Below are positions 1 through 8,660 of a stretch of 35,830 nt of DNA, piece after piece. Positions within the stretch are counted from its first letter, which is position 1; each line of letters begins with the position of its first letter. The notes beneath the pieces are model-generated. The model ran no database searches. It saw nothing but the letters and a program-made list of their open reading frames with translations, and was not told the origin of the DNA. The stretch spans positions 1 to 35,830 of the forward strand of contig JADKFE010000059.1 of assembly GCA_016717595.1 (NCBI GenBank), given 5' to 3'. The position numbers were made by a program, and so were the translations under genes. The stretch comes from Deltaproteobacteria bacterium (GTDB lineage: Bacteria; Myxococcota_A; UBA796; CAJQPC01).

Positions 1-1
1 C

Positions 2-193
2 TCGGACTGGGAGCCTGATGAGGACTGGTGTGAGGAGTGTCGCAGACTCGTGCGCAGCGGCGCGACGACCTGGAATGAGTTCTGCAACAGCATCCCTGAA
101 GACGAGAGCAAAGAGCGAAACCTGTGTCGAGCGGGCAACAACAAATCTGCGCAGTACCGAGATAACTTCTGCTCGGCGCGCTGCTCGGACTGA
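2..193 (+). CDS. C-terminal fragment of a Cys-rich protein (5' end outside window)
   Basis: An open frame runs from the window edge to a TGA at 191-193, giving 63 residues. It is rich in Cys (seven), Trp, Asp and Glu and ends in FCSARCSD, so a disulfide-stabilised secreted tail is plausible. I do not recognise the family. The next gene starts two bases after the stop (TGATCATG), which suggests one transcription unit. The function is unknown because the rest of the gene lies upstream of the window. Confidence 0.5.
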   Translation, partial: SDWEPDEDWCEECRRLVRSGATTWNEFCNSIPEDESKERNLCRAGNNKSAQYRDNFCSARCSD

Positions 194-195
194 TC

Positions 196-1264
196 ATGCT
201 CACCGCGACCCTCACCACACGACGCCTGCACCGCGCAGATGTTGAGCTTCTCACCGCCGACCTGATGCCAAACGGGCTCGCGCTGGTGATGGACCGCACG
301 AGCGACGCGCGCCTGTGCGTGCGCTGGCTTGATGAGGGGGGAGCGCGGCCCGCCGCTCTTGTCGGATGACGACAATTGTGGGGTCGGCACGGTCTACGAC
401 CCCGAGACCGATCGCCTCGTCGTGGCCCTCAACGGCCCGCCGCACGTCTTTGAGGGGACGAGTGGCCTATGTCTGGGCGTGCTTCCACATCACGACCAGC
501 CGACCTATGGGGCCGCCGTGGCGCCCGGCGGGCGAGTTGTCACCGAGACCATTGACGGTATCCGCCGGGTAACAGACCTGCGCACCCTCACCCGCCTCGC
601 CGAACACTCCACACGAACCTGTCGCGGCTGGTCCGCGCCCGTGGGCCGCTTGCCCGGCGACCCGGTGCTCACCTGTCGTAGTTATGTGCGGGGTGATCGT
701 TGGGGGACCGCGTTGGTCGACACGACCACGATGAAGGATGTGGCGCGGGTGCGCACGCCTTTTGGCGGCGGCCCGGCGTTCCACAGCGCCGCCCCGCGCC
801 CCAACGCCCTGGAGTGGGTGGGGGTGCTCGCCGAGGGGGACGATCAGCGCGGCTATGGCCCGGCCCAGCTCCTGCACTTCACCCGTGAGGGCGCGCGGCT
901 CATCGACGAGGCGCCCGCGCGACGGGTCGGCCCCGCTCAACGCAGCCTGCCGGGCATCGTGCGCCTGTCGTTTCTCACGAACGACTGGCTGTACACCGAG
1001 GGCGCCCGGCGCCCGCATCAGGCCATCCACCTGCCCACAGGCGCCCGCCGCGCGTGCCCCCTGGATGACAAGACCTCACAGAACGGCCTGATGATCGACC
1101 GCCGCGCCGTCTCGGTGCTCGATCTGGACTCCGGCGACACCGCCCCGCTCTACCCCGGCGAGGCCCCCGAGGAGGGCCGCGACGTACAGTCCATCTCGCC
1201 CGATGGCCAAACCGTCTTGGTGTCTACGCCCGAGGCCCTGGAGTGGTGGAGCGTCACCCGCTGA
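196..1264 (+). pseudogene. Propeller-like (WD40-style) protein, frameshifted at a G run
   Basis: The coding frame starts at ATG 196, directly after the upstream stop, and stops early at 367-369. The downstream frame then runs cleanly to 1264. Removing one G from the G6 run at 336-341 joins the two (RWLDEGERGPPLLSDDDNCG), giving about 355 residues. The product has short repeats typical of beta-propeller blades, for example YDPETDRLVVAL near the start and SPDGQTVLVSTPEALEWW at the end. There is no clear signal peptide. The role is unknown; such domains usually bind proteins or ligands. The break is most simply an assembly indel, because the sequence on both sides is undamaged. A genuine frameshift cannot be excluded. 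A TTG at 329 could start a shortened 311-residue form. Confidence 0.6.
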
Positions 1265-1339
1265 GGGGGCGCTCGGGGGGGGGTCCCCGGGCTCCCGGTG
1301 GTGTGGGCGTCTCGCCTCGCGGCGCGTCACCCCGCCCCC

Positions 1340-2390
1340 TCACCCCGGCTGATCATTCGTCACACAATGAACCCCGCCGCCCGACTCCCACAGGCTCGTC
1401 GCGTCGATCATGTACACGTCACGCCCCACAAAAGCCGCCGTGAGCAGCGCCTCCGCCGCCCCGTCGGCCTCGGCATCCCCAAACGCCATCCCCACAACAA
1501 ACCCGTCGCCCACGAGCCAGTTCATATAGTCCGTCGCCCCCGGCGCAGGGACACGCACCACCTCCAGCCCCGCCGCCTCGCAGGCGGCCGCCAAGGCGTC
1601 TTCAGTCTCCGCGCCCCAGGACGTCTCGCCGATGGCGACTGTGTCGGCGTCGAGAAAACGCGCGGTGCCGTCGATGTGGCCGAGGGTGCCGTCGGCGGGG
1701 TCATGCCCGTAGGCCCAGAGGATCTTGGTGAGGCCCAGGGCCTCGCGCAAGATCGCCTCGTGCTCGGCTTGGCTCAGGCCGGGGTTTCGGTCGTCTTGGC
1801 AGTCCCAGTTGAGCAGCGCCACGCCCGCCCCGTTGACCTCCAGGTTGCCACGCTCCAGCACATAGGCGCCGTGATCTTCTCGGGGGGCGCCCGCCGTGTC
1901 GGCCACGAAGGTGGGCACCGCGTCGTCGTTTGCGTAGGGGATGTCTTCGCCGAAGTTGCCGCCCCAGGCGTCAAACCCGAAAGTCCAGCACGGTCAGCGC
2001 GCCGTTGACCTCCGCCCAGATCGGCCCGTTGTCGCGCATCCAGGCGTTGTCCGTGGGCACGAGCTGCCAGGTCAGGTCAGTCTCGGTGACGCCTCGCTCA
2101 GCCAGCAGCGACTGTGCTTTGGCCTTGGCCTCGTCTGAGCCGATGAGCATGTGTACGGGCTCATAAGCCTGCACAACCTGCACGATGTCGGCGAAGGCCG
2201 GGCGCATGGCGGCCTCCCACGGGCCGGGCCACTGCATCCAGGTGGCGGCGTGAGGCTCCCACTCCGCGGGCACCCGGCGGGTTTGAGCGTCGGGGGTGGG
2301 CGCCACCTCGCCCCCCGCGCAGGCCGCGAGGGGAACAATCAGCGGCAGGGCACGAAGGAGCGGGGTGGAGCGGGGCAGGGCTTTGCGCAT
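1340..2390 (-). pseudogene. Secreted agmatine deiminase / peptidylarginine deiminase-family lipoprotein, frameshifted
   Basis: The N-terminal part (2390 down to 1971) has a lipoprotein signal (LIVPLAAC, lipid-attachment Cys about residue 24) followed by PAD_porph-family motifs: WEPHAATWMQWP and WMRDNGPIW. The C-terminal part continues in another frame with GHIDGTARF and the catalytic-Cys motif SGGGVHCVTNDQ near the end. Dropping one base of the three A's at 1980-1982 (+ strand) restores DFGFDAWGGNFGEDIPYAND between the halves, giving about 349 residues. Family members hydrolyse the guanidinium group of agmatine or peptidyl-arginine. The lipobox implies action outside the cytoplasm, unusual for the agmatine branch, so the substrate is uncertain. 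A GGAGG ribosome site lies before the ATG. All key residues are kept, so the break is probably a sequencing indel. Confidence 0.75.
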
Positions 2391-2573
2391 GAGGTCGCCT
2401 CCAGGGGGCTCAGCTTACCCCGGCGCGCCACCGCTCGGCGGAGTGTTTGGCGCCTCCCGCCGCACGCTCGGGCGTCACGTCCAGCGCGAACGCCGGGCGC
2501 GGTGACGCTCAGGGTGTGCCCTGCGCGGGGAGGGGAGAGCTGCCGTGGCCGCCGAGAGAGGAGCTGCCGATGT

Positions 2574-3707
2574 TCACGCCGATGTCGTGGGCGGCGGTGA
2601 GGAGGCTGGCGCGCGGTCGCCTGTGACGCCAATGCGTTGGAAGCCCGCCTCCAGTGTCTGCATGTCCTCCGCGCTGAGCGTCACATCGAGGGCGCCGAGG
2701 TTCTCGGCGAGGTGGGCTGACTGTGTGGTGCCCGGGATCGGCACGATCCAGGGCTTCTTGGCCAAGAGCCAGGCCAAGGCGATCTGCCCAGGCTTCGCGC
2801 TGTGACGTGTACCCACGGAGGCGAGCAGCTCAACGAGCGGTCGGTTGGCGCGCATCGCCGCGTCGGTGAACCGGGGGAATTCGGCGGCGGTGCGGAGGTC
2901 GGTCTCGTGAAACTGGGTCTCCGGCGTGATCGTGCCGGTGAGGAAGCCCATGCCCTGCGGGCTCCAGGGCACAAAGCCGATCCCGAGCTCTTCACACACC
3001 GGGAGCACCTCATGCTCAGGGTCGCGGGTCCAGAAGGAGTGCTCGTTCTGCACCGCGGTCACCGGGTGGACGGCGTGCGCCCGGCGGATGGTGGCTGCGC
3101 CCGCCTCGGAGAGCCCGAAGTGCCCCACCTTTCCCTGCTCGACGAGGCGCTTCACGGCGCCCGCCACGTCCTCGATGGGCACCTTGGGATCGACGCGGTG
3201 CTGGTAGAGCAGGTCGATGTGATCTGTGCGGAGCCGCTTGAGCATCCGCTCGACCACGGTGGGGATGTAGTCCGGGTGGCTGTCGAGCCCGCCGCGCTGC
3301 CCGTCGGGCGCGACCCGAAAGCCGAACTTGGTGGCGATCACCACCTCGTCACGAACCGTCTCAAGCGCCTCTCCGACCACCTCCTCGCTCGTGAAGGGCC
3401 CGTAGACCTCGGCGGTGTCGAAGAACGTGACGCCGCGCGCGTGGGCCTCGCGCACCAGCCGCACGGCGGTGGGGCGGTCGGTGGGCGGCCCGTAGGCCCA
3501 GGCGATGTTCATGCAGCCAAAGCCGAGGGCGGAGACCTCCAGAGGGCCCAGCCGCCGACGCCCCAGGCTTGAGGGATCGGAAGAGGCCGCGTTGGCGGCG
3601 ACCGCGGGCGGCTTGGACGGTCCACAGCCCGAGGCGGGCATCGCCACGACCGCGAGGGCGGCGGCGCCGACGCGGAGGACGTCACGACGTGAGAGGGCGC
3701 TGGTCAT
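2574..3707 (-). CDS. Aldo/keto reductase with Tat-type signal
   Basis: The product is 377 residues. I chose the ATG at 3707 because AGGAG lies seven bases upstream and the protein then begins with a twin-arginine signal (SRRDVLRVGAAALAVVAMP) ending in a Cys that may be lipidated (ASGC). Longer upstream starts add only Arg/Pro-rich sequence. The AKR barrel follows, with FFDTAEVYG (catalytic Asp and Tyr), IATKFGF (Lys) and LLYQHRVD (His), plus a C-terminal IPGTTQSAHLAENL nucleotide-binding segment. It should reduce a carbonyl substrate with NADPH. Export by Tat would carry it folded with its cofactor. It diverges from a LysR gene, the usual arrangement for a regulated oxidoreductase. Confidence 0.88.
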   Translation of the reverse strand: MTSALSRRDVLRVGAAALAVVAMPASGCGPSKPPAVAANAASSDPSSLGRRRLGPLEVSALGFGCMNIAWAYGPPTDRPTAVRLVREAHARGVTFFDTAEVYGPFTSEEVVGEALETVRDEVVIATKFGFRVAPDGQRGGLDSHPDYIPTVVERMLKRLRTDHIDLLYQHRVDPKVPIEDVAGAVKRLVEQGKVGHFGLSEAGAATIRRAHAVHPVTAVQNEHSFWTRDPEHEVLPVCEELGIGFVPWSPQGMGFLTGTITPETQFHETDLRTAAEFPRFTDAAMRANRPLVELLASVGTRHSAKPGQIALAWLLAKKPWIVPIPGTTQSAHLAENLGALDVTLSAEDMQTLEAGFQRIGVTGDRAPASSPPPTTSA

Positions 3708-3843
3708 GGGGGATCTCCTGGATCGTTTGAGCGGTTTCACGAGCGCGCGTAGACGCCGAGGCGCTCGGGGTCGCCGCGCGGCGGGCCGCCCCGGGTGGGA
3801 GGGCTCGCCTCCTCTTGTAGCCCGCACGATTCATGGTGATAAG

Positions 3844-3869
3844 CGACATAAACGGCATGTACCTTGTCG
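3844..3869. promoter_or_regulatory. Candidate LysR operator in the aldo/keto reductase-lysR divergent region
   Basis: The 195-base gap between the divergent starts holds an interrupted inverted repeat, CGACA (3844-3848) and TGTCG (3865-3869), separated by 16 bases in an AT-richer patch. LysR-type regulators commonly bind such sites. The arms are only five bases, so this is tentative. Confidence 0.35.
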
Positions 3870-3902
3870 TGCAGCTTCACAATCAACGAGCCCGAGCCCA
3901 CC

Positions 3903-4816
3903 GTGAAGACCCACTTCTTTCAAGAGCTTCAGATCTTCGTGGTCGTCGCCCGGCGCGGCAGCTTCACCATCGCGTCGCGTGAGCTGGGGTTGAGCCCGTC
4001 GGCGACGAGCCAGGCGATTCGGCGCCTGGAGGAGCACGTCGGGGTGACCCTGCTCGCGCGCACCACCCGCAGCGTGGCGCCGACGGAGGCCGGGAGGCGA
4101 CTCTTGGGCCGGGTGGGGCCGAGCCTCGACGACACGGAGGCCGCGATGCAGGAGGTCACCGCGGAGCCCGGTGATGTGGTCGGGCGCCTTCGGCTCACGG
4201 TGCCGCGCAGCGCTGGGCCGCGGATCATCGCGCCTGTGCTGCCCGTGTTTCGTGCGCGGCACCCGCGCGTGGTGGTGGAGGTCGTGCTCGATGACCGACT
4301 GGTCGACATCGTCGCCGAAGGTTTTGACGCGGGGGTGCGGCTCTCCGAGGCCATCGATCTCGACATGGTTCAGGTCCGCCTCACGTCGCCGTTTCGGTTT
4401 GTGGTCGTCGGGGCTCCGGCCTATCTGGCGAGGCGCCCCGAGCCCCGCGCGCCGGAGGAGCTGCTGCGCCACGAGTGCATCGGCTTCAACCTCCCGCGCA
4501 GCGGCGAGGTCTACGCATGGGAGCTGGAGCGCGACGAACGAGCTTGGCGTGTGCCCGTGCAATGCGGGGTGCTCTGTAATGACGCCGAGCTACGGCTCGC
4601 CCTCGCGGAGTCTGGCCTGGGGCTCACCTACGCGGCGGAGCCCACGGCGCTCGCCGCCATCCAGGCGGGTCGTCTCTCCGTGGTGCTCGCGGAGTACGCG
4701 GCCCACGTCCCGGGATTTTTCTCTATTACCCGAGCCGCGCACAGCGCTCCTCAGCGCTCGTCCGTTTCATCGAGACCGCGCGGGAGGTGCTGGTGGTGGA
4801 TCACAGCGCCGCGTGA
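3903..4816 (+). pseudogene. LysR-family regulator, 3' end frameshifted at a T run
   Basis: The frame is chosen from GTG 3903 (MKTHFFQELQIFVVVARRGSF), the normal LysR N-terminus, with a winged-helix motif at about residues 15-60 (SPSATSQAIRRLEEH) and a substrate-binding domain behind it. Upstream TTG 3866 would add a non-homologous tail. After VPGFF the frame becomes nonsense. Adding one T to the T5 run at 4716-4720 gives LYYPSRAQRSSALVRFIETA and a stop at 4814-4816, about 304 residues, the standard LysR length. Without it, translation runs on to 4901 into the convergent gene. It likely regulates the divergent aldo/keto reductase and itself. Confidence 0.8.
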
Positions 4817-4843
4817 GGCCCCCGCGCGGCGGCCCGGGAGGGG

Positions 4844-5629
4844 TCACTCGCAGAACGCGAAGACCTGGGTGATGATGTCCGCCACGACCTCCACGGCGTA
4901 GTCCTGCACTCGGGTGTCTCCGCGATACCAGGTGCAGGTGGTGTAGGGCGCTGGCGGCGTCACGGTGACGTTGACCGGGCCGGCCGGCACGTTGATGAAG
5001 GTGATCTGCGCGTTGGAGTCGGCCTCCGAGACCGTGACGTTGCCCGGGACGAGGGCGCCTGGGGCCCGCAGGTCGGTGGCGAGCGCGATGGAGTAGGCCA
5101 CGTCGAGGTCCACCGTGGTGCCTCCCAGCGACACAGCCTTGCCCGACTCGTCCCAGGTGTAGGATTGGAAGGCGAGGATGCCCTTTGTGGGGTCGTAGGG
5201 GATCCCGAGCTGCGTCGAGAGGGCGTCGCGGGCGGCGGTCTGGAGCAAGACGATGCCGGTCGTGATGGTCTCGTCCAGGGTGAACAGCACGAGCGTGCTG
5301 GTCATGTACCCGGGCGCGTCGCCGGACAGGCGGAGCGTCGAGTTCTTCGGGAGCTGCAGGTTGACGTTGCCGCTGGCGTCCGCGGCGAGGGTCTCGCCGT
5401 TGAAGGTCAGGCTCCCACCGGGCACGGTCGTGGGGCTGAGCGCGTCGAGCAGGGCGATGTTCGCGGTGACGGTGTCGCTGGTCTCGGAGTCCACTGTGTC
5501 AACTGTGTCAACTGTGTCAACTGTGTCCACGCTGTCGGCGACCGTGTCGGCGGTGTCGGTGGCGCCTTTGTCGGCGCAGGCGGCGAGGGCCGCTGAGAGC
5601 ACGACGAGGGCGTAGGGGAACTTGGTCAT
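4844..5629 (-). CDS. DT-linker lipoprotein, paralogue of the 7796-8566 gene
   Basis: The product is 261 residues with a lipobox (LSAALAAC) followed by DKGATDTADT and an acidic repeat of Val-Asp-Thr units, then a mainly beta domain that appears to have two sandwich halves. It shares an architecture and conserved blocks with the second copy: IPYDPTKGILAFQSY / LPYDETKAMLMIRAY, AQITFINV, and CTWYRGDTRV / CTWYRDETRV, with a terminal Cys motif in both. The paired Cys residues suggest a disulfide outside the cytoplasm. AGGAG precedes the ATG in a leader (CACCAAGAGGAGTG) identical to that of the paralogue. It ends 27 bases from the convergent lysR. The function is unknown; it looks like a surface-displayed binding or structural protein. 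Confidence 0.85.
   Translation of the reverse strand: MTKFPYALVVLSAALAACADKGATDTADTVADSVDTVDTVDTVDTVDSETSDTVTANIALLDALSPTTVPGGSLTFNGETLAADASGNVNLQLPKNSTLRLSGDAPGYMTSTLVLFTLDETITTGIVLLQTAARDALSTQLGIPYDPTKGILAFQSYTWDESGKAVSLGGTTVDLDVAYSIALATDLRAPGALVPGNVTVSEADSNAQITFINVPAGPVNVTVTPPAPYTTCTWYRGDTRVQDYAVEVVADIITQVFAFCE
5492..5530. repeat. 9-bp tandem repeat encoding a Val-Asp-Thr linker
   Basis: About four near-perfect tandem copies of ACTGTGTCA lie inside the lipoprotein gene and encode the VDT repeat after the lipidated Cys. The units are almost identical at the DNA level, so copy number could change by slippage and alter linker length in frame. Confidence 0.75.
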
Positions 5630-5701
5630 GGGTCACTCCTCTTGGTGGGGGTTTTTACGGTCGGCTGAGCGGCCCAGGGCGAGCTCAGCGCCGTCTGTGA
5701 G

Positions 5702-5747
5702 CAGTATTCCCCTGGCGAGCGTGGGCGTCTGTAGAGAAAACTGGAGG
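5702..5747 (-). promoter_or_regulatory. Conserved motif promoter, copy a (lipoprotein at 5629)
   Basis: On the minus strand the motif CTCCAGTTTTCTCTACAGAC lies at 5728-5747. Nineteen bases after it is an ATACTG element (5702-5707). The same arrangement precedes four other lipoprotein genes in this block. The motif contains two related hexamers, CTGTAG and CTGGAG, 12 bases apart on the + strand. The start codon is about 96 bases downstream. Confidence 0.7.
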
Positions 5748-5761
5748 CCCGAACCGAGCGC

Positions 5762-6400
5762 TCAGGTGTGTCGGCTCAACAGCCCGGCGCGGAAGGCGTA
5801 GAGCATCACCTCGCCGTTGGTCTGTACGCCGAGCTTCTCGCGGATACGCGCGAGGTGGTTTGACGCCGTCGAGGCCTGAATCTCCAGCTCATCGGCGATG
5901 TCGGCGACGTTCATGCCCCGCAGCAAGAGCTGAAACACGGCGAGCTCCCGGGAGCTGAGGCGCTCGTGGGGGGCGACCTGCGGCTCGTTGGGGTCGAGCG
6001 CCAGGAGCTCACGCAGGGCCGGGGTGAGGTACCGTTCTCCGCGGGCCACGGTCTGGATCGCCCGCAGCAGCTCGTCGGCGCCGTGATCTTTGGAGAGGTA
6101 ACCCGCCGCCCCGGCGTCCAAGAGGTGCAGGCTCAGGCGATCCTCGGGCTGCACGCTGTAGATCAGCACACGCAGGGCCGGGTGCCGCTCGACCACGGCG
6201 CGCACGAGCTCGATGCCGCGCAGGTAGGGCAAGGACAGATCGAGCACGAGCACATCGCAGGGCTGGGCGGCGAGCTTTGTGAGCAGCACGGCGCCGTCTT
6301 CAGCCTCCAGCACGAGCTTGATGTGTGTTTGGGCCTCAAACACCCGGCGCAGGCCGCTGCGCAGGAGGGGGTGGTCATCGGCGACGCCGACGCGGATCAT
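5762..6400 (-). CDS. LuxR/NarL-family response regulator
   Basis: The product is 212 residues: a receiver domain with the acidic pair DD at 8-9, phospho-acceptor Asp54 (VLVLDLSLP) and the Lys of YLSKDHG, then a C-terminal LuxR-type helix-turn-helix (LSSRELAVFQLLLRGMNVAD ... ASNHLARIREKLGV). Phosphorylation by the adjacent kinase should change its DNA binding. Its ATG overlaps the kinase stop by four bases, so the two are translationally coupled. It is the obvious candidate to bind the repeated promoter motif of this block, but that link is inferred from position only. Confidence 0.93.
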   Translation of the reverse strand: MIRVGVADDHPLLRSGLRRVFEAQTHIKLVLEAEDGAVLLTKLAAQPCDVLVLDLSLPYLRGIELVRAVVERHPALRVLIYSVQPEDRLSLHLLDAGAAGYLSKDHGADELLRAIQTVARGERYLTPALRELLALDPNEPQVAPHERLSSRELAVFQLLLRGMNVADIADELEIQASTASNHLARIREKLGVQTNGEVMLYAFRAGLLSRHT

Positions 6401-7758
6401 GGGGCCTCCAGGGGCAGACGCACACGAAGGCGTGTGCCGTCGTCGCGGGACCAGCTCGCCTCGCCGCCCACTTCAGCGGCGCGCTCGCGGATGTTGTGCA
6501 GGCCGTGGCCGCCGCCCTCGGCCTCAGCGATGCCGACGCCGTCGTCGATCACCTCCAGGATCAGCCAGGGGCCCTGGGCGCGCAGGCGCAGGAGGAGCTC
6601 CTTGGCGTGGGCGTGGCGCAGGACGTTGTGAATGGCCTCCTGCGCGATGTGGAAGATCACCACGCTGTGTGTGCTCGGCAGGGGGTCGGGGAGCGGGCCG
6701 AGATCAAGGCTGGCGCGCACGCCCCAGCGGCGCTCGGTGTCGCTCAACAGCGTGCGCAGGCCCTCCACGAGCCCCTGCTCGTCGAGCAGCCGAGGGCGAA
6801 GGGCCTGGAGCACCCCGCGCAGGCTGAGCTGCACCCGGCTCACCAGGCCCTCCAGCTCCGAGAACAGCTCCCGTGTAGGCTCCTCGTGGGTCTGGTGCTG
6901 GCCGTGACCGGCGAGCAGGCGCAGGGTGCTCAGCTCTTGGCCCAGGCCGTCGTGCAGGTCGCGGGCGATCTTTCGTTTCTGCTCGGCCCCGGCCTCCTGG
7001 GCGCGGCGGTGGAGCAGGCGCAGCTCGGCGGTCTGCTCGTCCACACGCTCCTCCAGGCGCGCGGTCAGCTCGGCGAGGTGCGCGCGCTGCTCATCGAGGC
7101 GGAGCTGGGTCAAGAAGTTGGCGCGCACCAAGAGGTAGACCGCGTGGCCCAAGGCCGCGGCCATGAGGCTCGTGAAGACCAGGTAGGAGAGCGTGGAGGA
7201 GGTCTCGGCGGTGGCGAAGGCGTCGCCGGGCGCGAGCATGAACCCCGCCGCCGCCGCGCCGCCGATGAGCAGCGACGACAGCACCCGCCCGGCCAAGGGC
7301 TGCAAGAAGGCGACGGAGAACAGCGGCGAGATGTAGAAGTAGGCCAGCCAGTAGGGGTCGCTCTCGCCCGCGCGGGTGACGTTGTAGGCGGTGATGCCGC
7401 TGGTGATCACGGCGGCGGACACGGTGGCGGCGACGGCGTGGGCGCGGGCGACGGCGAGGCGGGGCAAGACGAGGCAGCACAAGGTCAAGAACGAGGCCGT
7501 CGCCAGCCTCGCCTCGCCCATCAGGGCCCGCTGCTGAGGATCGGCGTAGATCAAGAGGTCCAGCGGCCACCACAAGACCAAGGCGGCGACGATGCCCGCG
7601 CCGACGAAGGGCCCGTACCACATCATCGTCGCGCCGCACCAGGCCTCAAACCGCGCCCGCTCTCGGTCGTCTCGGGGCGCCTCGGAGATCGAGGTGCGTC
7701 CGTAGACAGAGGGCGGGGTCGGCTCGGCCACGAGGGCGCTCCACAGGCGGTCGTTCAC
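6397..7758 (-). CDS. Membrane sensor histidine kinase (NarL/DesK type, HisKA_3)
   Basis: The product is 453 residues with a GTG start at 7758. Six or so hydrophobic segments span about residues 45-215, with no large extracytoplasmic domain, so the signal is likely sensed in or near the membrane. A coiled-coil (LEERVDEQTAELRLLHRRAQ) leads to the HisKA_3 phospho-acceptor motif RKIARDLHDGLGQ (His about 265) and an HATPase domain with QEAIHNVLRHAHA, DDGVG and GHGLHNIRERA. It lies 37 bases after the stop of the 8566 lipoprotein gene, so the order lipoprotein, kinase, regulator probably forms one operon driven by motif copy b. This fits autoregulation. Confidence 0.92.
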   Translation of the reverse strand: MNDRLWSALVAEPTPPSVYGRTSISEAPRDDRERARFEAWCGATMMWYGPFVGAGIVAALVLWWPLDLLIYADPQQRALMGEARLATASFLTLCCLVLPRLAVARAHAVAATVSAAVITSGITAYNVTRAGESDPYWLAYFYISPLFSVAFLQPLAGRVLSSLLIGGAAAAGFMLAPGDAFATAETSSTLSYLVFTSLMAAALGHAVYLLVRANFLTQLRLDEQRAHLAELTARLEERVDEQTAELRLLHRRAQEAGAEQKRKIARDLHDGLGQELSTLRLLAGHGQHQTHEEPTRELFSELEGLVSRVQLSLRGVLQALRPRLLDEQGLVEGLRTLLSDTERRWGVRASLDLGPLPDPLPSTHSVVIFHIAQEAIHNVLRHAHAKELLLRLRAQGPWLILEVIDDGVGIAEAEGGGHGLHNIRERAAEVGGEASWSRDDGTRLRVRLPLEAP

Positions 7759-7795
7759 GAGTATGGCCCGGGTGGTGGCGCTTGGGAAGCCATCG

Positions 7796-8566
7796 TCAGT
7801 AGCAGATGACGTACAGGCTGTTCAGCACGCCGGCCTCGATGGTCGGCCTCCACTCGTCCACCCGCGTCTCGTCGCGGTACCAGGTGCAGTACTCCACGCC
7901 CTCGGGCGCGGTCACGGTGACGCCGATCTCGCCGGCCACCACGTTGATGAAGGTGATCTGCGCCCGGGACTGGGCATCCGACACGGTGGTGTTGGAGGGC
8001 ACGAGGCCCCCCGGCGTGCGCTGGTCGCTCGTGAGCGCGATGTCATAGGGGGCGTCGATGTCGATGGTCAGGCCGCCAAGCGCGGAGGCCTGGCCGCTCT
8101 CGTCGCGCAGATAGGCGCGGATCATGAGCATCGCCTTGGTCTCGTCATAGGGCAGGCCCAGCGCCGCGGAGATCGCGTCGCGGGTGTTGAGGTCGAGCAT
8201 CGGGGGGAAGAGGTACATGTCGACGTCTTCAGAGAAGCCCTGCATGACGCCCTCCATGAAGCCGGGGGCCGAGGCCCGCGCCGTGAGCAGGGTGCTCTGG
8301 GGGGCGGTCCCGCTGAACGTGCCGTCGGCGTTGCGGGTGAGGGCCTCGCCTTGGAGGCTGGCCGTGGCTGCGGAGAGGTCGGCGCCGCCGACGATGTCGT
8401 CGAGCTCCACGGTGAGGTTGATCATCGCCGGGGCGGCGGTCTCCTCGGTGTCGGCGGTGTCGGTGTCGGCGGTCTCCTCGGTGTCGGCGGTGTCGATGGC
8501 GCCTTTGTCGGAGCAGCCGGTGAAGGCGGTGAGCGCGGTGAGCGCGGCGATCAAGGAACGGGACAT
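7796..8566 (-). CDS. DT-linker lipoprotein, first gene of the two-component operon
   Basis: The product is 256 residues with a lipobox (LTAFTGC) followed by SDKGAIDTADT and an acidic Asp/Thr/Glu linker, then the same domain as the 4844-5629 paralogue (AQITFINV, CTWYRDETRV, C-terminal Cys). AGGAG lies ahead of the ATG in a leader nearly identical to that of the paralogue. Because it is cotranscribed with a sensor kinase that lacks a sizeable periplasmic domain, it could be an accessory sensor or a main output of the system. Both ideas are inference. No known domain name can be given from sequence alone. Confidence 0.85.
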   Translation of the reverse strand: MSRSLIAALTALTAFTGCSDKGAIDTADTEETADTDTADTEETAAPAMINLTVELDDIVGGADLSAATASLQGEALTRNADGTFSGTAPQSTLLTARASAPGFMEGVMQGFSEDVDMYLFPPMLDLNTRDAISAALGLPYDETKAMLMIRAYLRDESGQASALGGLTIDIDAPYDIALTSDQRTPGGLVPSNTTVSDAQSRAQITFINVVAGEIGVTVTAPEGVEYCTWYRDETRVDEWRPTIEAGVLNSLYVICY

Positions 8567-8609
8567 GAGACACTCCTCTTGGTGAGCGGTGTTGAAGCTC
8601 GTCTGTGTT

Positions 8610-8655
8610 TAGTGTGCCGCGGGCGGACGCGGTCGTCTGTAGAGAAAGCTGGAGG
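8610..8655 (-). promoter_or_regulatory. Conserved motif promoter, copy b (lipoprotein-kinase-regulator operon)
   Basis: The motif CTCCAGCTTTCTCTACAGAC occupies 8635-8654 on the minus strand, with a -10-like ACACTA at 8610-8615 nineteen bases downstream. The start codon is 67 bases beyond the motif. Its presence before the operon that encodes the two-component system suggests feedback control. Confidence 0.72.
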
Positions 8656-8660
8656 GCGCG

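Noticed and set aside
18..245. 75-residue open frame on the + strand
   Set aside because: It overlaps the Cys-rich C-terminal frame ending at 193 and has Arg/Ser/Thr composition typical of a shadow frame.
6325..7809. 494-residue open frame opposite the histidine kinase
   Set aside because: It is a shadow of the kinase gene: repetitive Gly/Gln/Arg composition with no domain.
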